Below are positions 1 to 5,057 of a DNA stretch of 5,057 nucleotides, piece by piece (within the stretch, counting starts at the first letter, position 1; each line of letters opens with the position of its first letter). Origin of the DNA: Thermoplasmata archaeon (GTDB taxonomy: Archaea > Thermoplasmatota > Thermoplasmata > SG8-5 > JAGLSY01); NCBI GenBank assembly GCA_023135545.1, contig JAGLSY010000200.1, forward strand, positions 1 to 5,057. Reading direction: 5' to 3'. The translations under genes were made by a program, and so were the position numbers. The notes under the pieces were generated by a model that was not told the origin of the DNA, searched no databases, and saw only the letters and a list, made by a program, of their open reading frames with translations.

Positions 1-386
1 GGCTCGATGTAATCCGGCAGGTTGTAATTGGTTAAAGAGCCGGGGATGAAACGTCCGGGAATGGCCCTGATGCCCGTCGTCTTGGCGAAGAGCTTGGTCG
101 GCTTCTTTCCGTACTGCCTCGCCGATACCACAAGAATGTCCTTTGGCTCATAGACGGCCAGCATCTTGGCGGCCACCCTTACCCTCTCGTCGGTCTGCTT
201 GACATCCAGAACGTACAGTCCGTCGCTTCTCACCTTGAACAGAAACTGCTTCATATCCGCGCTCTTCTGCTGGGTTCCGATATGAACTCCGGAAGTGAGG
301 TAACCCTCCTCCGGTATCAGCAATGTCTTCTTGGTCTCTTCTTGCACTTCTTCTTGCACAGGCTCTTCTACAACTTCATCGGTCAT
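1..386 (-). CDS. rpsB: 30S ribosomal protein S2 (uS2), archaeal type, C-terminus beyond the left edge
   Basis: This is the N-terminal 128 residues of ribosomal protein uS2, a small-subunit protein that helps assemble the 30S head and platform. Family landmarks seen in the translation are GVHIGTQ (33-39), GLYVLDVKQTDERVR (56-70), LVVSARQYG (85-93) and GIRAIPGRFIPGSLTN (105-120). These match the archaeal/eukaryotic S2 branch rather than the bacterial one. The reading frame runs off the left edge; the archaeal protein is usually about 200 or more residues, so roughly a third to a half is missing. ATG at 386 is chosen because it follows the eno stop by one base and has a GGAGG Shine-Dalgarno six bases upstream, inside the end of eno. 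The first 20 or so residues form a Glu-rich extension ahead of the conserved core, which begins near residue 21. Translational coupling to eno is inferred from the spacing. Confidence 0.96.
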   Translation of the reverse strand, partial: MTDEVVEEPVQEEVQEETKKTLLIPEEGYLTSGVHIGTQQKSADMKQFLFKVRSDGLYVLDVKQTDERVRVAAKMLAVYEPKDILVVSARQYGKKPTKLFAKTTGIRAIPGRFIPGSLTNYNLPDYIE

Positions 387-387
387 T

Positions 388-1590
388 TCAGCCCTCCAGA
401 TCTTCTGCTATCCTGATAAGCTCGTTGAGTTTCGCTATCCTCTCGCCGCCCACGGCCCCCGTCTTTATCGCGTAGGAGCCGAAGGCCACACCCAGGTGAG
501 CGATGGTCTCGTCAATTGTCTCCCCACTCCTGTGGGATATGACGGTCTTGAGGCCGTTGTCCATGGCCGTTTTGACCGTCTGGATGGTGTCGGTCAGTGT
601 CCCGACCTGGTTGGGTTTGATAAGTATGGCATTGGTCGAGCCCAGCTCGATGCCCTTCTCAAGGCGGGACTGGGTCGTCACGTAGAGGTCGTCCCCCACG
701 GTGAGGCACCTGTCGCCTATCGCCCTGGTAAGTTCGGCATATGATTCGAAATCGTTCTCGTCCAGCGGGTCCTCGAGGATGTGAAGTTCAAAATCTTCTG
801 TCAGTTTGATCATGTAATCTATCTGGCCGTGGGAATCCAGGACCTTGTCCTTGTAATGGTATTTACCGTCCCTGTAAAGCTCCGAGGCCGCAACATCCAG
901 TGCCGGATGGATCTCGATCCCAAGGTCGCTCTTCACCTGGTCGCATGTCTCCCTCAGTATCTCCAGGGCCTTCTCGTTGGTCAGCTTGGCCACCCAGGCT
1001 CCTTCGTCGCCCTTTCCTATCGCGGTATCGGGCAGCAGGGCCTTGAGTTTCTTGCCCACCATCTTGTGGGCGTAGGCGTTGGCGAATACGCTGTCGGCCA
1101 CGTTATCTGACTTGGATATTACCAAAAATTCTTGAATGTCTGTCCCGCCGATGGCGTGCTGTCCACCGCCGATGAGGTTACCCAGTGGGTTGGGCATGGA
1201 TTTCGTGAACTCTCCGATATAGTCGTATAGAGGAATTCCCAGTGTTGAAGCCGCGGCCTTGGCAACAGCCAGTGATACGGCCACCGCGAGATTCCCTCCC
1301 ATCCTTGAAAGGTCCGGCGTGCCGTCAACCTCTCGCAGGAATGCATCTATCTTCTTCTGGTCGTGGGAATCGGCTCCGATAAGTTCCGGTCCGATCTCGG
1401 CGTTGAAGATGGCTATGGAAGTGTCGACTCCTCCCTCGGGAAAGGCCTTGACCTCGTGCTCTCCGGTGCTGGCACCGCTTGGAGCGGCCGCTGTGCCGTA
1501 TCCGTTCTCGGTGATAACCTCTACCTCGATGGTCGGGTTTCCCCGGCTGTCCAGTATCTTTCTTATCAGGATATCCTCTATAAGGCTCAT
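388..1590 (-). CDS. eno: Enolase (phosphopyruvate hydratase), complete, 400 aa
   Basis: Enolase interconverts 2-phosphoglycerate and phosphoenolpyruvate in the cytoplasm, serving glycolysis and gluconeogenesis. By comparison with the yeast and E. coli enzymes, the expected active-site residues are all present: loop Ser41 in PSGASTG (37-43), His145, Glu154, catalytic Glu196 in GDEG, Mg2+ ligands Asp232 (LDVAASE), Glu273 (LEDP) and Asp300 (VGDD), catalytic base Lys325 in KPNQVGTL, the SHRSGE motif (352-357) and Lys376 in IKTGAVGGER. The KPNQ and GAVGGER variants are those typical of archaeal enolases. At 400 residues it is slightly shorter than the usual 410-430, with no gap in any catalytic segment. 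ATG at 1590 overlaps the rpoK stop as ATGA, and a GAGGAG sequence lies nine bases upstream. It is probably cotranscribed with rpoK and rpsB. An active enzyme is expected. Confidence 0.98.
   Translation of the reverse strand: MSLIEDILIRKILDSRGNPTIEVEVITENGYGTAAAPSGASTGEHEVKAFPEGGVDTSIAIFNAEIGPELIGADSHDQKKIDAFLREVDGTPDLSRMGGNLAVAVSLAVAKAAASTLGIPLYDYIGEFTKSMPNPLGNLIGGGQHAIGGTDIQEFLVISKSDNVADSVFANAYAHKMVGKKLKALLPDTAIGKGDEGAWVAKLTNEKALEILRETCDQVKSDLGIEIHPALDVAASELYRDGKYHYKDKVLDSHGQIDYMIKLTEDFELHILEDPLDENDFESYAELTRAIGDRCLTVGDDLYVTTQSRLEKGIELGSTNAILIKPNQVGTLTDTIQTVKTAMDNGLKTVISHRSGETIDETIAHLGVAFGSYAIKTGAVGGERIAKLNELIRIAEDLEG
393..397 (-). promoter_or_regulatory. Shine-Dalgarno of rpsB inside the eno 3' end
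   Basis: GGAGG on the minus strand lies six bases before the rpsB ATG at 386 and within the last codons of eno. It fixes the rpsB start and suggests coupled translation across the eno stop. Confidence 0.8.
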
Positions 1591-1766
1591 GTGTCCCGGC
1601 TCCTCTTGACCGTGATTGGAAGAAGGTCCATGTTGAACTCCTTCATCGCGATGTCTATCGGATTGATTATGCCCTCCGGCACCTCTATAAGAATTGGAGC
1701 GCCCATGCTGATCTGCAATCCGCGTGCTCCGATTATCCTGGCAAGTTCGAATCTAGTGTATTCCAT
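1587..1766 (-). CDS. rpoK: DNA-directed RNA polymerase subunit K (Rpb6/omega family), 59 aa
   Basis: RpoK is the small archaeal RNA polymerase subunit homologous to eukaryotic Rpb6 and bacterial omega; it supports assembly of the largest subunit. The translation starts MEYTRFELARIIGARGLQIS and continues MGAPILIEVP, then ends with the family-typical KEFNMDLLPITVKR. The E-x-ARIIGAR-x-LQISMGAP block is the hallmark of the family. A length of 59 residues is normal for archaeal RpoK, which carries only the core fold. The start at 1766 is firm: an in-frame TGA lies at 1775-1773, and an AAGGTGA Shine-Dalgarno ends six bases before ATG. The stop overlaps the eno start by four bases. It is the first gene of the inferred rpoK-eno-rpsB transcript. 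In many archaea rpoN precedes it directly, but not here. Confidence 0.95.
   Translation of the reverse strand: MEYTRFELARIIGARGLQISMGAPILIEVPEGIINPIDIAMKEFNMDLLPITVKRSRDT
1600..1605 (-). promoter_or_regulatory. Shine-Dalgarno of eno inside the rpoK 3' end
   Basis: GAGGAG on the minus strand lies nine bases before the eno ATG at 1590, within the last codons of rpoK. Together with the ATGA start/stop overlap it supports cotranscription and coupled translation. Confidence 0.72.
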
Positions 1767-1772
1767 GTGGAT

Positions 1773-1779
1773 TCACCTT
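1773..1779 (-). promoter_or_regulatory. Shine-Dalgarno of rpoK
   Basis: AAGGTGA on the minus strand matches the 16S anti-Shine-Dalgarno well and ends six bases before the rpoK ATG. Its last three bases are also the in-frame TGA that rules out a longer rpoK reading frame. Confidence 0.75.
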
Positions 1780-1803
1780 GAAGTTCACCGTACATAACTA
1801 TCT

Positions 1804-1819
1804 ATTATAAAGGTTTTGC
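1804..1819 (-). promoter_or_regulatory. Archaeal promoter (BRE plus TATA box) of rpoK-eno-rpsB
   Basis: On the minus strand the gap between the transporter and rpoK reads GCAAAACC (1819-1812, BRE-like) followed by TTTATAAT (1811-1804, TATA box). Counting about 26 bp from the TATA centre places initiation near 1781. That gives a leader of about 15 bases that still contains the rpoK Shine-Dalgarno. The element starts only about 12 bp after the transporter stop, so the cluster can be transcribed independently; read-through from the transporter gene cannot be excluded. Confidence 0.65.
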
Positions 1820-1823
1820 AATA

Positions 1824-3080
1824 CTATCTTCTATGCATTGCAGGGAAGTGGGGCAGGTCCTTGTGTTTTTTATCGTCCATTCTGTAAAAGAGGCCAGCGT
1901 AGAGGAGGACCGATATCACATAGAAGACGAAGGCGATCAAGAAGGGAGATACCATATCGCCAGTGTCCCACATAAATCCTCCAATGATAAGGCCGACGGC
2001 ATGGGGCATCATCCAGGCGAACTGGACAGTGCTGTTCGCGGTTGCTCTCGCACATGACGGAATGCGGCACATCATGAAGCTGGTCATTATCGGTCCGGGC
2101 ACGTTCATCAGGGCGGCCCTTACAATGAATAGGACAACCACGATGGACAGCCAGGGTGTGAAGGGGATGGATATCATGGCGACCAAAGCAACCAGATGGA
2201 ATGCCGTGGTCGTGAGGATGGTGCCCCGCTTCTCGGCTATTCTGGGCACATACACGATCATGAGGGCCATGATGAAGGATAGTAGAGCGAAGATAATTCC
2301 AATTATCTCCAGGTCCAAATAAAACCTCTCTTGGAAATAGTGGGGAAAGAAGGGAACCAGCATGCCGGCACCCAGTCCTGTGAAGCCGGCCGGCAGGGCG
2401 AACTTGAAGAGGAGCCCCCAGGGCTTCTTTTCATCGGAACCGGCGTCCTCCTGGCCCCGCTTAAACTTCCTTTCCGGCCTGAGCCTTAGAATTATAAGCA
2501 CCCCGAAGATATTGAGCAGGAAGGCAAGAACGTATATCATGCGGTAGGCGGGCTCGCTGGCAAAGTCGAAATAGGTCATGAAGAACAACGGGACGAAACC
2601 ACCTATCAACGTGATCATTCCGGCGCCCAGTTGGCCGATTATCGCGTTCAGGCTGAATAAATACTTCCGCCTTTTGACCCTTGTTTTGACGGTCAGCAGG
2701 GCATTGAAGGCAGGGCCCCAGAAACCCCCGCTGGCTCCGAGCAGTACGGAAGCCAGTCCGAAGATCAGTAGAGTGTCGAAGAAGGCGAAGAGCATTATTC
2801 CCAGGGTTCCGAGAACAGCGCTGAGAACCAGCATCCTCTTACGCCCGTACTTGTCGGCCATGAAACCGCTGGCCAGCAGTACGAAGACATGGGCAATTTC
2901 CATTATACCGGCGAGTGTCCCGAAGACCACTGTCGAGTAGCCCAGTTCCTTTAGGTAAAGAACCAGAATGAAACCGTTGAGGGCAAAGCCCAGAAAGTGG
3001 ACCAGGCCGGCTATTATCATCAGCCTGGCATCCCGGCTGAAGCCCCTGAACCGCCCCAATGAACTTCTGCGCCTGGCCAT
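1824..3080 (-). CDS. Major facilitator superfamily transporter, 418 aa, substrate unknown
   Basis: The protein is a polytopic membrane transporter with the size and layout of the major facilitator superfamily. About twelve hydrophobic spans can be drawn, roughly at 19-43, 50-74, 82-101, 104-130, 141-168, 180-199, 224-248, 257-278, 287-307, 309-328, 350-372 and 376-398. Between spans 2 and 3 is a clear MFS motif A, GFMADKYGRKRML (72-84), with Gly72, Asp76, Gly79, Arg80 and Arg82 in place. A charged cytoplasmic loop (about 200-221) separates the two halves, as expected. The N-terminus is Arg-rich and the C-terminal tail is Lys/His/Arg-rich, fitting both ends inside. Substrate cannot be read from the sequence; an exporter of small molecules or a sugar/organic-acid carrier are both possible. 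ATG at 3080 is the only good start, with an in-frame TAA about 30 bases upstream and no clear Shine-Dalgarno, so a leaderless mRNA is likely. It ends in TAG, 57 bp before rpoK. Confidence 0.93.
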   Translation of the reverse strand: MARRRSSLGRFRGFSRDARLMIIAGLVHFLGFALNGFILVLYLKELGYSTVVFGTLAGIMEIAHVFVLLASGFMADKYGRKRMLVLSAVLGTLGIMLFAFFDTLLIFGLASVLLGASGGFWGPAFNALLTVKTRVKRRKYLFSLNAIIGQLGAGMITLIGGFVPLFFMTYFDFASEPAYRMIYVLAFLLNIFGVLIILRLRPERKFKRGQEDAGSDEKKPWGLLFKFALPAGFTGLGAGMLVPFFPHYFQERFYLDLEIIGIIFALLSFIMALMIVYVPRIAEKRGTILTTTAFHLVALVAMISIPFTPWLSIVVVLFIVRAALMNVPGPIMTSFMMCRIPSCARATANSTVQFAWMMPHAVGLIIGGFMWDTGDMVSPFLIAFVFYVISVLLYAGLFYRMDDKKHKDLPHFPAMHRR

Positions 3081-3104
3081 ATGGGAACCGATAATACAGG
3101 CCAG

Positions 3105-3112
3105 ATATTAAA
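3105..3112 (-). promoter_or_regulatory. TATA-like element of the MFS transporter
   Basis: TTTAATAT on the minus strand is centred about 28 bp before the transporter ATG at 3080. This places initiation at or within a few bases of the start codon and agrees with the missing Shine-Dalgarno. No strong BRE precedes it, so the call is tentative. Confidence 0.5.
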
Positions 3113-3130
3113 TCATCGCCGAAAAGCGGT

Positions 3131-3145
3131 CAAAAAACTATATAT
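3131..3145 (+). promoter_or_regulatory. Archaeal promoter (BRE plus TATA box) of the DRG GTPase gene
   Basis: An A-rich BRE-like CAAAAAA (3131-3137) is followed directly by the TATA box CTATATAT (3138-3145). The predicted start of transcription is near 3166, about five bases before ATG at 3171. If so, the GGTGA at 3160-3164 would lie outside the mRNA. Confidence 0.65.
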
Positions 3146-3170
3146 CCATTGCCAATATCGGTGAACTGCA

Positions 3171-4277
3171 ATGACCATCGAAGACCAGATAAAGGATATC
3201 GAAGAAGAGATTCAGAAAACTCCCTACAACAAGAACACACAGCACCATATCGGAAAGCTGAAGGCCAAACTGGCCCGGCTCAAGGACGAGCAGGAGAAGA
3301 GAAGGGCCGCATCATCGGGCGGGGGCAAATCATATGCCGTGAGAAAATCAGGCAATGCAACCGTGGCCCTCGTCGGGTTCCCCAGTGTCGGAAAATCCAC
3401 CCTGCTCAACAAGGTAACGGATGCCTCCAGTGAGGTCGGAAGGTATGATTTCACCACACTGGATGTCGTCCCGGGCATCATGGATTACAAGGGCGCGAAG
3501 ATACAGATCCTAGACCTGCCGGGTATCATCAAGGGAGCGTCCAAGGGCAGGGGGCGCGGCAGGGAGGTCATAGCGGCGGCCAGGAGTGCCGACCTAATCA
3601 TCGTTATGGCAGATGTCTTCAGGTACGATATCGACCTCATCGTCAGGGAGCTTTACCTGGCTGGCCTGAGGCTGAACCAGAGGCCGGTGGATATCAGGAT
3701 CTACAAATCTTTCAGGGGCGGGCTCAACGTGAACCACACGGTGGAGCTTACGCAGATAGACGAGGAGATGGTGAAGACGATAGTGTCTGGCTATGGGATA
3801 ATCAACGCCGATATCGTGCTCCGCGAGGACATAAACGAGGACCAGCTCATCGATTACCTTTCCGGAAACAAGGTCTATGTCGATGCACTGGTCGTTCTCA
3901 ACAAGATAGATCTGCTGCCGGAGGAGGAGGTGAATAAAGTAATCGACATACTGTCCGAATCGGGCTGGAACGTCTTCACCATGTCGGCGGAGAAGGACAT
4001 GCATATAGACCAGTTCAAGGACTCTGTTTTTGATATATGCGAGTTCATCAGGATCTTCCTCAAGCCGCAGGGCCAAGAGGCAGACCTGGTTGAACCGCTG
4101 GTGGTCAAGGAGGATTCGACCGTGGGAATTGTCTGCGATTATCTTCATCGGGATTTCCGTGAAAGGTTCAGGTATGCCAGGGTATGGGGGCCCAGTGCCA
4201 AGTTCCCGGGCCAGAGGGTGAGTATTTCCCATATTTTGAAGGATGAGGACATTCTTTCTATCGTTGTTCGAAGGTAG
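3171..4277 (+). CDS. drg: DRG-family (developmentally regulated GTP-binding protein) GTPase with TGS domain, 368 aa
   Basis: This is an Obg-related GTPase of the DRG/Rbg family, which in eukaryotes acts on ribosomes during translation; the archaeal role is presumed similar. Domains in order: a charged helical N-terminus (1-50), the G domain, an inserted segment between G3 and G4 (about 168-232), and a C-terminal TGS domain (about 294-366). GTP-binding motifs are intact: G1 GFPSVGKS (69-76), G2 Thr at 95/96, G3 DLPG (115-118), G4 NKID (244-247), G5 SAE (272-274). The Gly-rich KGRGRGREVIAAARSADLI stretch (125-143) after G3 is the family signature. Length matches the usual 360-370. The start at 3171 is set by an in-frame TGA at 3162-3164. 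A GGTGA lies six bases upstream, but the TATA box predicts transcription starting near 3166, so initiation may be leaderless. Ends in TAG. Divergent from the transporter. Confidence 0.96.
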   Translation: MTIEDQIKDIEEEIQKTPYNKNTQHHIGKLKAKLARLKDEQEKRRAASSGGGKSYAVRKSGNATVALVGFPSVGKSTLLNKVTDASSEVGRYDFTTLDVVPGIMDYKGAKIQILDLPGIIKGASKGRGRGREVIAAARSADLIIVMADVFRYDIDLIVRELYLAGLRLNQRPVDIRIYKSFRGGLNVNHTVELTQIDEEMVKTIVSGYGIINADIVLREDINEDQLIDYLSGNKVYVDALVVLNKIDLLPEEEVNKVIDILSESGWNVFTMSAEKDMHIDQFKDSVFDICEFIRIFLKPQGQEADLVEPLVVKEDSTVGIVCDYLHRDFRERFRYARVWGPSAKFPGQRVSISHILKDEDILSIVVRR

Positions 4278-4280
4278 TTG

Positions 4281-4404
4281 CTTGAGTTCATAGAGTTCGT
4301 ACTGCTGAGGGATTGTACCCTTGAGTTCGTGGAGTTCTTTGAGCTTACCCTTCATAAATTAACTCTACAGACTCTCCAACTCCATAAACTCACTAAACTT
4401 CCAC
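4281..4404. repeat. Degenerate 9-nt-periodic repeat in opposed orientation, able to form a hairpin
   Basis: The spacer after the GTPase gene is built from degenerate nonamers near GAGTTYRTR. Forward units sit at 4284, 4293, 4323, 4332 and 4341. Units in the opposite sense (AACTCTACA, AACTCCATA, AACTCACTA, AACTTCCAC) sit at 4361, 4378, 4387 and 4396, with an 8-nt unit at 4370. Forward copies at 4281-4300 and 4320-4339 match at 17 of 20 bases. The arm 4323-4336 pairs with 4378-4391 with twelve Watson-Crick pairs, one G-U and one mismatch. No protein is likely here: the in-frame translation is a low-complexity Leu/Glu/Phe then Leu/His/Thr string without a start signal. Function is unknown; a 3' end structure or a minisatellite remnant are both possible. 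Confidence 0.7.
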
Positions 4405-4406
4405 AT

Positions 4407-4414
4407 TTTTATAT
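4407..4414 (+). promoter_or_regulatory. TATA box of the acyl-CoA dehydrogenase gene
   Basis: TTTTATAT lies in an AT-rich patch just after the periodic repeat. Counting about 26 bp from its centre predicts initiation near 4436, six bases before ATG at 4442. This fits a leaderless or nearly leaderless message. The T-run at 4406-4410 also follows a potential hairpin, so the same patch could help end transcription of the upstream GTPase gene. Confidence 0.6.
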
Positions 4415-4441
4415 TATGTATCCTTTCACGAGTCTGATAAA

Positions 4442-5057
4442 ATGGATTTCAATCTTTCCAGGGAACAAAAAATGGTCCGCGACACGGCCAGGCGCTTTGC
4501 CGAAGATGAAGTGAAGCCCATGTCCCACGACATCGACCAGTCCGGGGAGTACCCCTGGGAAGTTCTCAGGAAGATGGCGAAGCTGAACATGCTGGGTCTT
4601 GCCGTGCCAAAGAAATACGGCGGGGCCGGTGTGGATTCCATCTCCTATGCCATGGTCATCGAGGAGATCGCCAGGGTCTGTGCATCGACCAGTGTTATCA
4701 TAGCGGTTCACAACTCGGTCTGCTGCTACCCCATCTACAAGTTCGGGACCGACCGGCAAAAGGAGAAGTTCCTGAAGCCGCTGGCACAGGATGGGATAAT
4801 TGGGGGCTTTGCCCTTACTGAACCAGGGGCCGGCTCAGATGCAGGGGCCGTGAGAACGACCGCGGTGCCGGACGGTGACCATTATGTTCTCAACGGCGAC
4901 AAGATCTTCATCACCAGCGGCACTGAAGCAGATATCCTTTTGGTTATCGCCTCCACAGATCTCTCAAAGGGAACCAAGGGTTTGAGCACCTTTATTGTTG
5001 AAAAAGGAACGCCTGGCTTCACCTATGGGACAACCGAGGACAAGATGGGCGTCAGGG
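4442..5057 (+). CDS. Acyl-CoA dehydrogenase, N-terminal 205 aa, C-terminus beyond the right edge
   Basis: Acyl-CoA dehydrogenases are FAD flavoenzymes that introduce the alpha-beta double bond in an acyl-CoA and pass electrons to electron-transfer flavoprotein. The visible part covers the N-terminal helical domain (about 1-118) and the start of the beta domain. The family signature ALTEPGAGSDAGA (124-136) and the following KIFITSG (154-160) are well conserved and contribute to FAD and substrate binding. The helical region with IAVHNSVCCYPIYKFG (87-102) resembles short-chain or butyryl-CoA-type members, but substrate length cannot be assigned. The family is usually about 380 residues, so the catalytic glutamate and C-terminal domain lie outside the window. 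ATG at 4442 gives the expected N-terminus (DFNLSREQKMVRD). No Shine-Dalgarno is visible and the TATA box sits about 32 bp upstream, suggesting a nearly leaderless message. Confidence 0.96.
   Translation, partial: MDFNLSREQKMVRDTARRFAEDEVKPMSHDIDQSGEYPWEVLRKMAKLNMLGLAVPKKYGGAGVDSISYAMVIEEIARVCASTSVIIAVHNSVCCYPIYKFGTDRQKEKFLKPLAQDGIIGGFALTEPGAGSDAGAVRTTAVPDGDHYVLNGDKIFITSGTEADILLVIASTDLSKGTKGLSTFIVEKGTPGFTYGTTEDKMGVR

Noticed and set aside
331..744. A 137-codon plus-strand open frame over rpsB and eno
   Set aside because: It is antisense to two conserved genes, and its Ser/Thr-rich N-terminus is just the complement of the Glu-rich S2 extension.
1363..1797. A 144-codon plus-strand open frame over eno and rpoK
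   Set aside because: It is antisense to two clearly conserved genes and has no recognisable domain or start signal.
3594..4355. A 253-codon open frame on the minus strand opposite the GTPase gene
   Set aside because: It is fully antisense to a well-conserved GTPase with intact motifs, its translation shows no domain, and it has no promoter or ribosome-binding site. It reflects codon bias of the real gene.
4281..4404. The periodic repeat as a CRISPR array
   Set aside because: Units are 9 nt, degenerate, contiguous and occur in both orientations, with no 20-50 nt unique spacers and no cas genes nearby.
4323..4410. The hairpin plus T-run as a bacterial-style intrinsic terminator of the GTPase gene
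   Set aside because: The loop is about 41 bases and the T-run begins 14 bases after the stem, unlike a standard intrinsic terminator. Archaeal termination relies mainly on T-tracts, and this T-run doubles as the next gene's TATA region. Kept only as a possibility.
4278..4514. A 78-codon open frame after the GTPase stop, in the same frame, as a small gene or read-through extension
   Set aside because: It has no ATG at its beginning and no ribosome-binding site. It translates a 9-nt repeat into low-complexity sequence, contains the promoter of the next gene and overlaps the acyl-CoA dehydrogenase. The GTPase already ends at a normal TGS domain boundary.
1..5057. A hidden novel defence, mobile or biosynthetic system
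   Set aside because: All six genes belong to well-known families and fill the window on one strand or the other. The three gaps are 57, 90 and 164 bp and hold promoters or the repeat. No transposase, integrase, inverted terminal repeats, tRNA or rRNA were seen.

Overview
This window looks like ordinary housekeeping chromosome from an archaeon. The evidence is a minus-strand rpoK-eno-rpsB cluster (archaeal RNA polymerase subunit K, enolase, archaeal/eukaryotic-type ribosomal protein S2), an archaeal/eukaryotic DRG-type GTPase, and AT-rich TATA-like promoter elements about 25-30 bp upstream of starts in otherwise moderately GC-rich DNA. The acyl-CoA dehydrogenase at the right edge suggests an organism able to oxidise or convert acyl-CoAs. 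A heterotrophic euryarchaeal-type lineage such as a Thermoplasmatota relative is plausible, but the sequence alone does not fix the lineage.

Layout. Minus strand, read right to left: an MFS transporter (3080-1824), a 57-bp gap with a TATA box, then the tightly packed rpoK (1766-1587), eno (1590-388, 4-base overlap with rpoK) and rpsB (386 to beyond the left edge, 1 base after the eno stop). Each of the three packed genes has a good Shine-Dalgarno sequence. Plus strand, starting from a 90-bp divergent promoter region shared with the transporter: a complete DRG-family GTPase (3171-4277), a 164-bp gap with a 9-nt-periodic repeat that can fold into a hairpin, and a right-truncated acyl-CoA dehydrogenase (4442 to beyond the edge).

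How the genes fit together. rpoK-eno-rpsB is a conserved archaeal expression cluster linking transcription, translation and glycolysis; here it appears to have its own promoter. The GTPase is a translation-associated factor. The transporter and the acyl-CoA dehydrogenase seem to be independent metabolic units. I found no mobile element, CRISPR array, tRNA or rRNA, and no convincing undescribed system. The most unusual DNA is the repeat-rich spacer at 4281-4404.
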